Positions 4,955 to 5,039 of a DNA stretch of 5,039 bases are shown in pieces. This stretch comes from an uncultured Kouleothrix sp. (GTDB lineage Bacteria > Chloroflexota > Chloroflexia > Chloroflexales > Roseiflexaceae): contig CALLYN010001052.1 of NCBI GenBank assembly GCA_937858455.1, positions 1 through 5,039 of the forward strand. Direction: 5' to 3'. The number at the start of each line of letters is the position of its first letter. The first letter of the stretch is position 1. A program made the position numbers and the translations under genes. Below the pieces are notes generated by a model. That model had not been told where the DNA came from. It saw only the letters and a list, made by a program, of their open reading frames with translations, and did no database searches.

Positions 4955-5039
4955 TTGCCCTGCGCCGTGGCGCGGTTGGCGTACGTCCTCATGGGGATGC
5001 CCGGCTCAGGGACGCTACGGGTCGCACCTGGTGTTGCCT
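4951..5039 (-). CDS. C-terminal end of an unidentified protein (partial at right edge)
   Basis: The frame enters from the right edge and gives 28 codons ending in YANRATAQGK before TGA at 4951-4953. The stop overlaps the GTG of the next gene by the classical GTGA arrangement, which argues for a real operonic pair. Too little is visible for a function. Confidence 0.45.
   Translation of the reverse strand, partial: ATPGATRSVPEPGIPMRTYANRATAQGK

Overview
The window is high-GC bacterial DNA whose recognisable genes lie almost entirely on the minus strand. The gene content is an ADP-forming acyl-CoA synthetase, a Srp102/MglA-type small GTPase, a roadblock/LC7 protein and a heme protoglobin. Together with strong third-position GC bias, this suggests an environmental bacterium such as a filamentous Chloroflexota. 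That assignment is inference from gene families and style, not from a marker gene.

Layout from left to right. 1-1039 (minus): N-terminal 346 codons of an acetate--CoA ligase (ADP-forming) / acyl-CoA synthetase that runs off the left edge. 1083-1138: a likely intrinsic terminator back-to-back with a sigma70-like promoter. 1292-1831 (minus): small Ras-like GTPase. 1832-2169: 338-nt gap unusually dense in perfect palindromes and hairpins. 2170-2718 (minus): single-domain globin of the protoglobin / globin-coupled-sensor type. 2867-3238 (minus): roadblock/LC7 domain protein, with a promoter and palindromes upstream. 3294-3939: more AT-rich stretch with no gene I can support. 3940-4200 (minus): doubtful reading frame with a CxxC-x16-CxxC zinc-ribbon-like motif. 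About 4210-4545 (plus): a PAS-domain fragment that looks cut at both ends. About 4550-5039 (minus): two translationally coupled genes of different character, the first truncated by the right edge; the second runs by read-through into the antisense of the PAS fragment.

The central point is the order roadblock -> globin -> GTPase, all on one strand. Roadblock proteins (MglB, CvnB) are regulators or partners of small prokaryotic GTPases (MglA, CvnD). A heme globin without an output domain sits between them. I infer a gas- or redox-responsive (O2, NO or CO) GTPase circuit in which the globin acts in trans. The right third of the window looks like a patchwork, through either mobile-element-type rearrangement or an assembly chimera.
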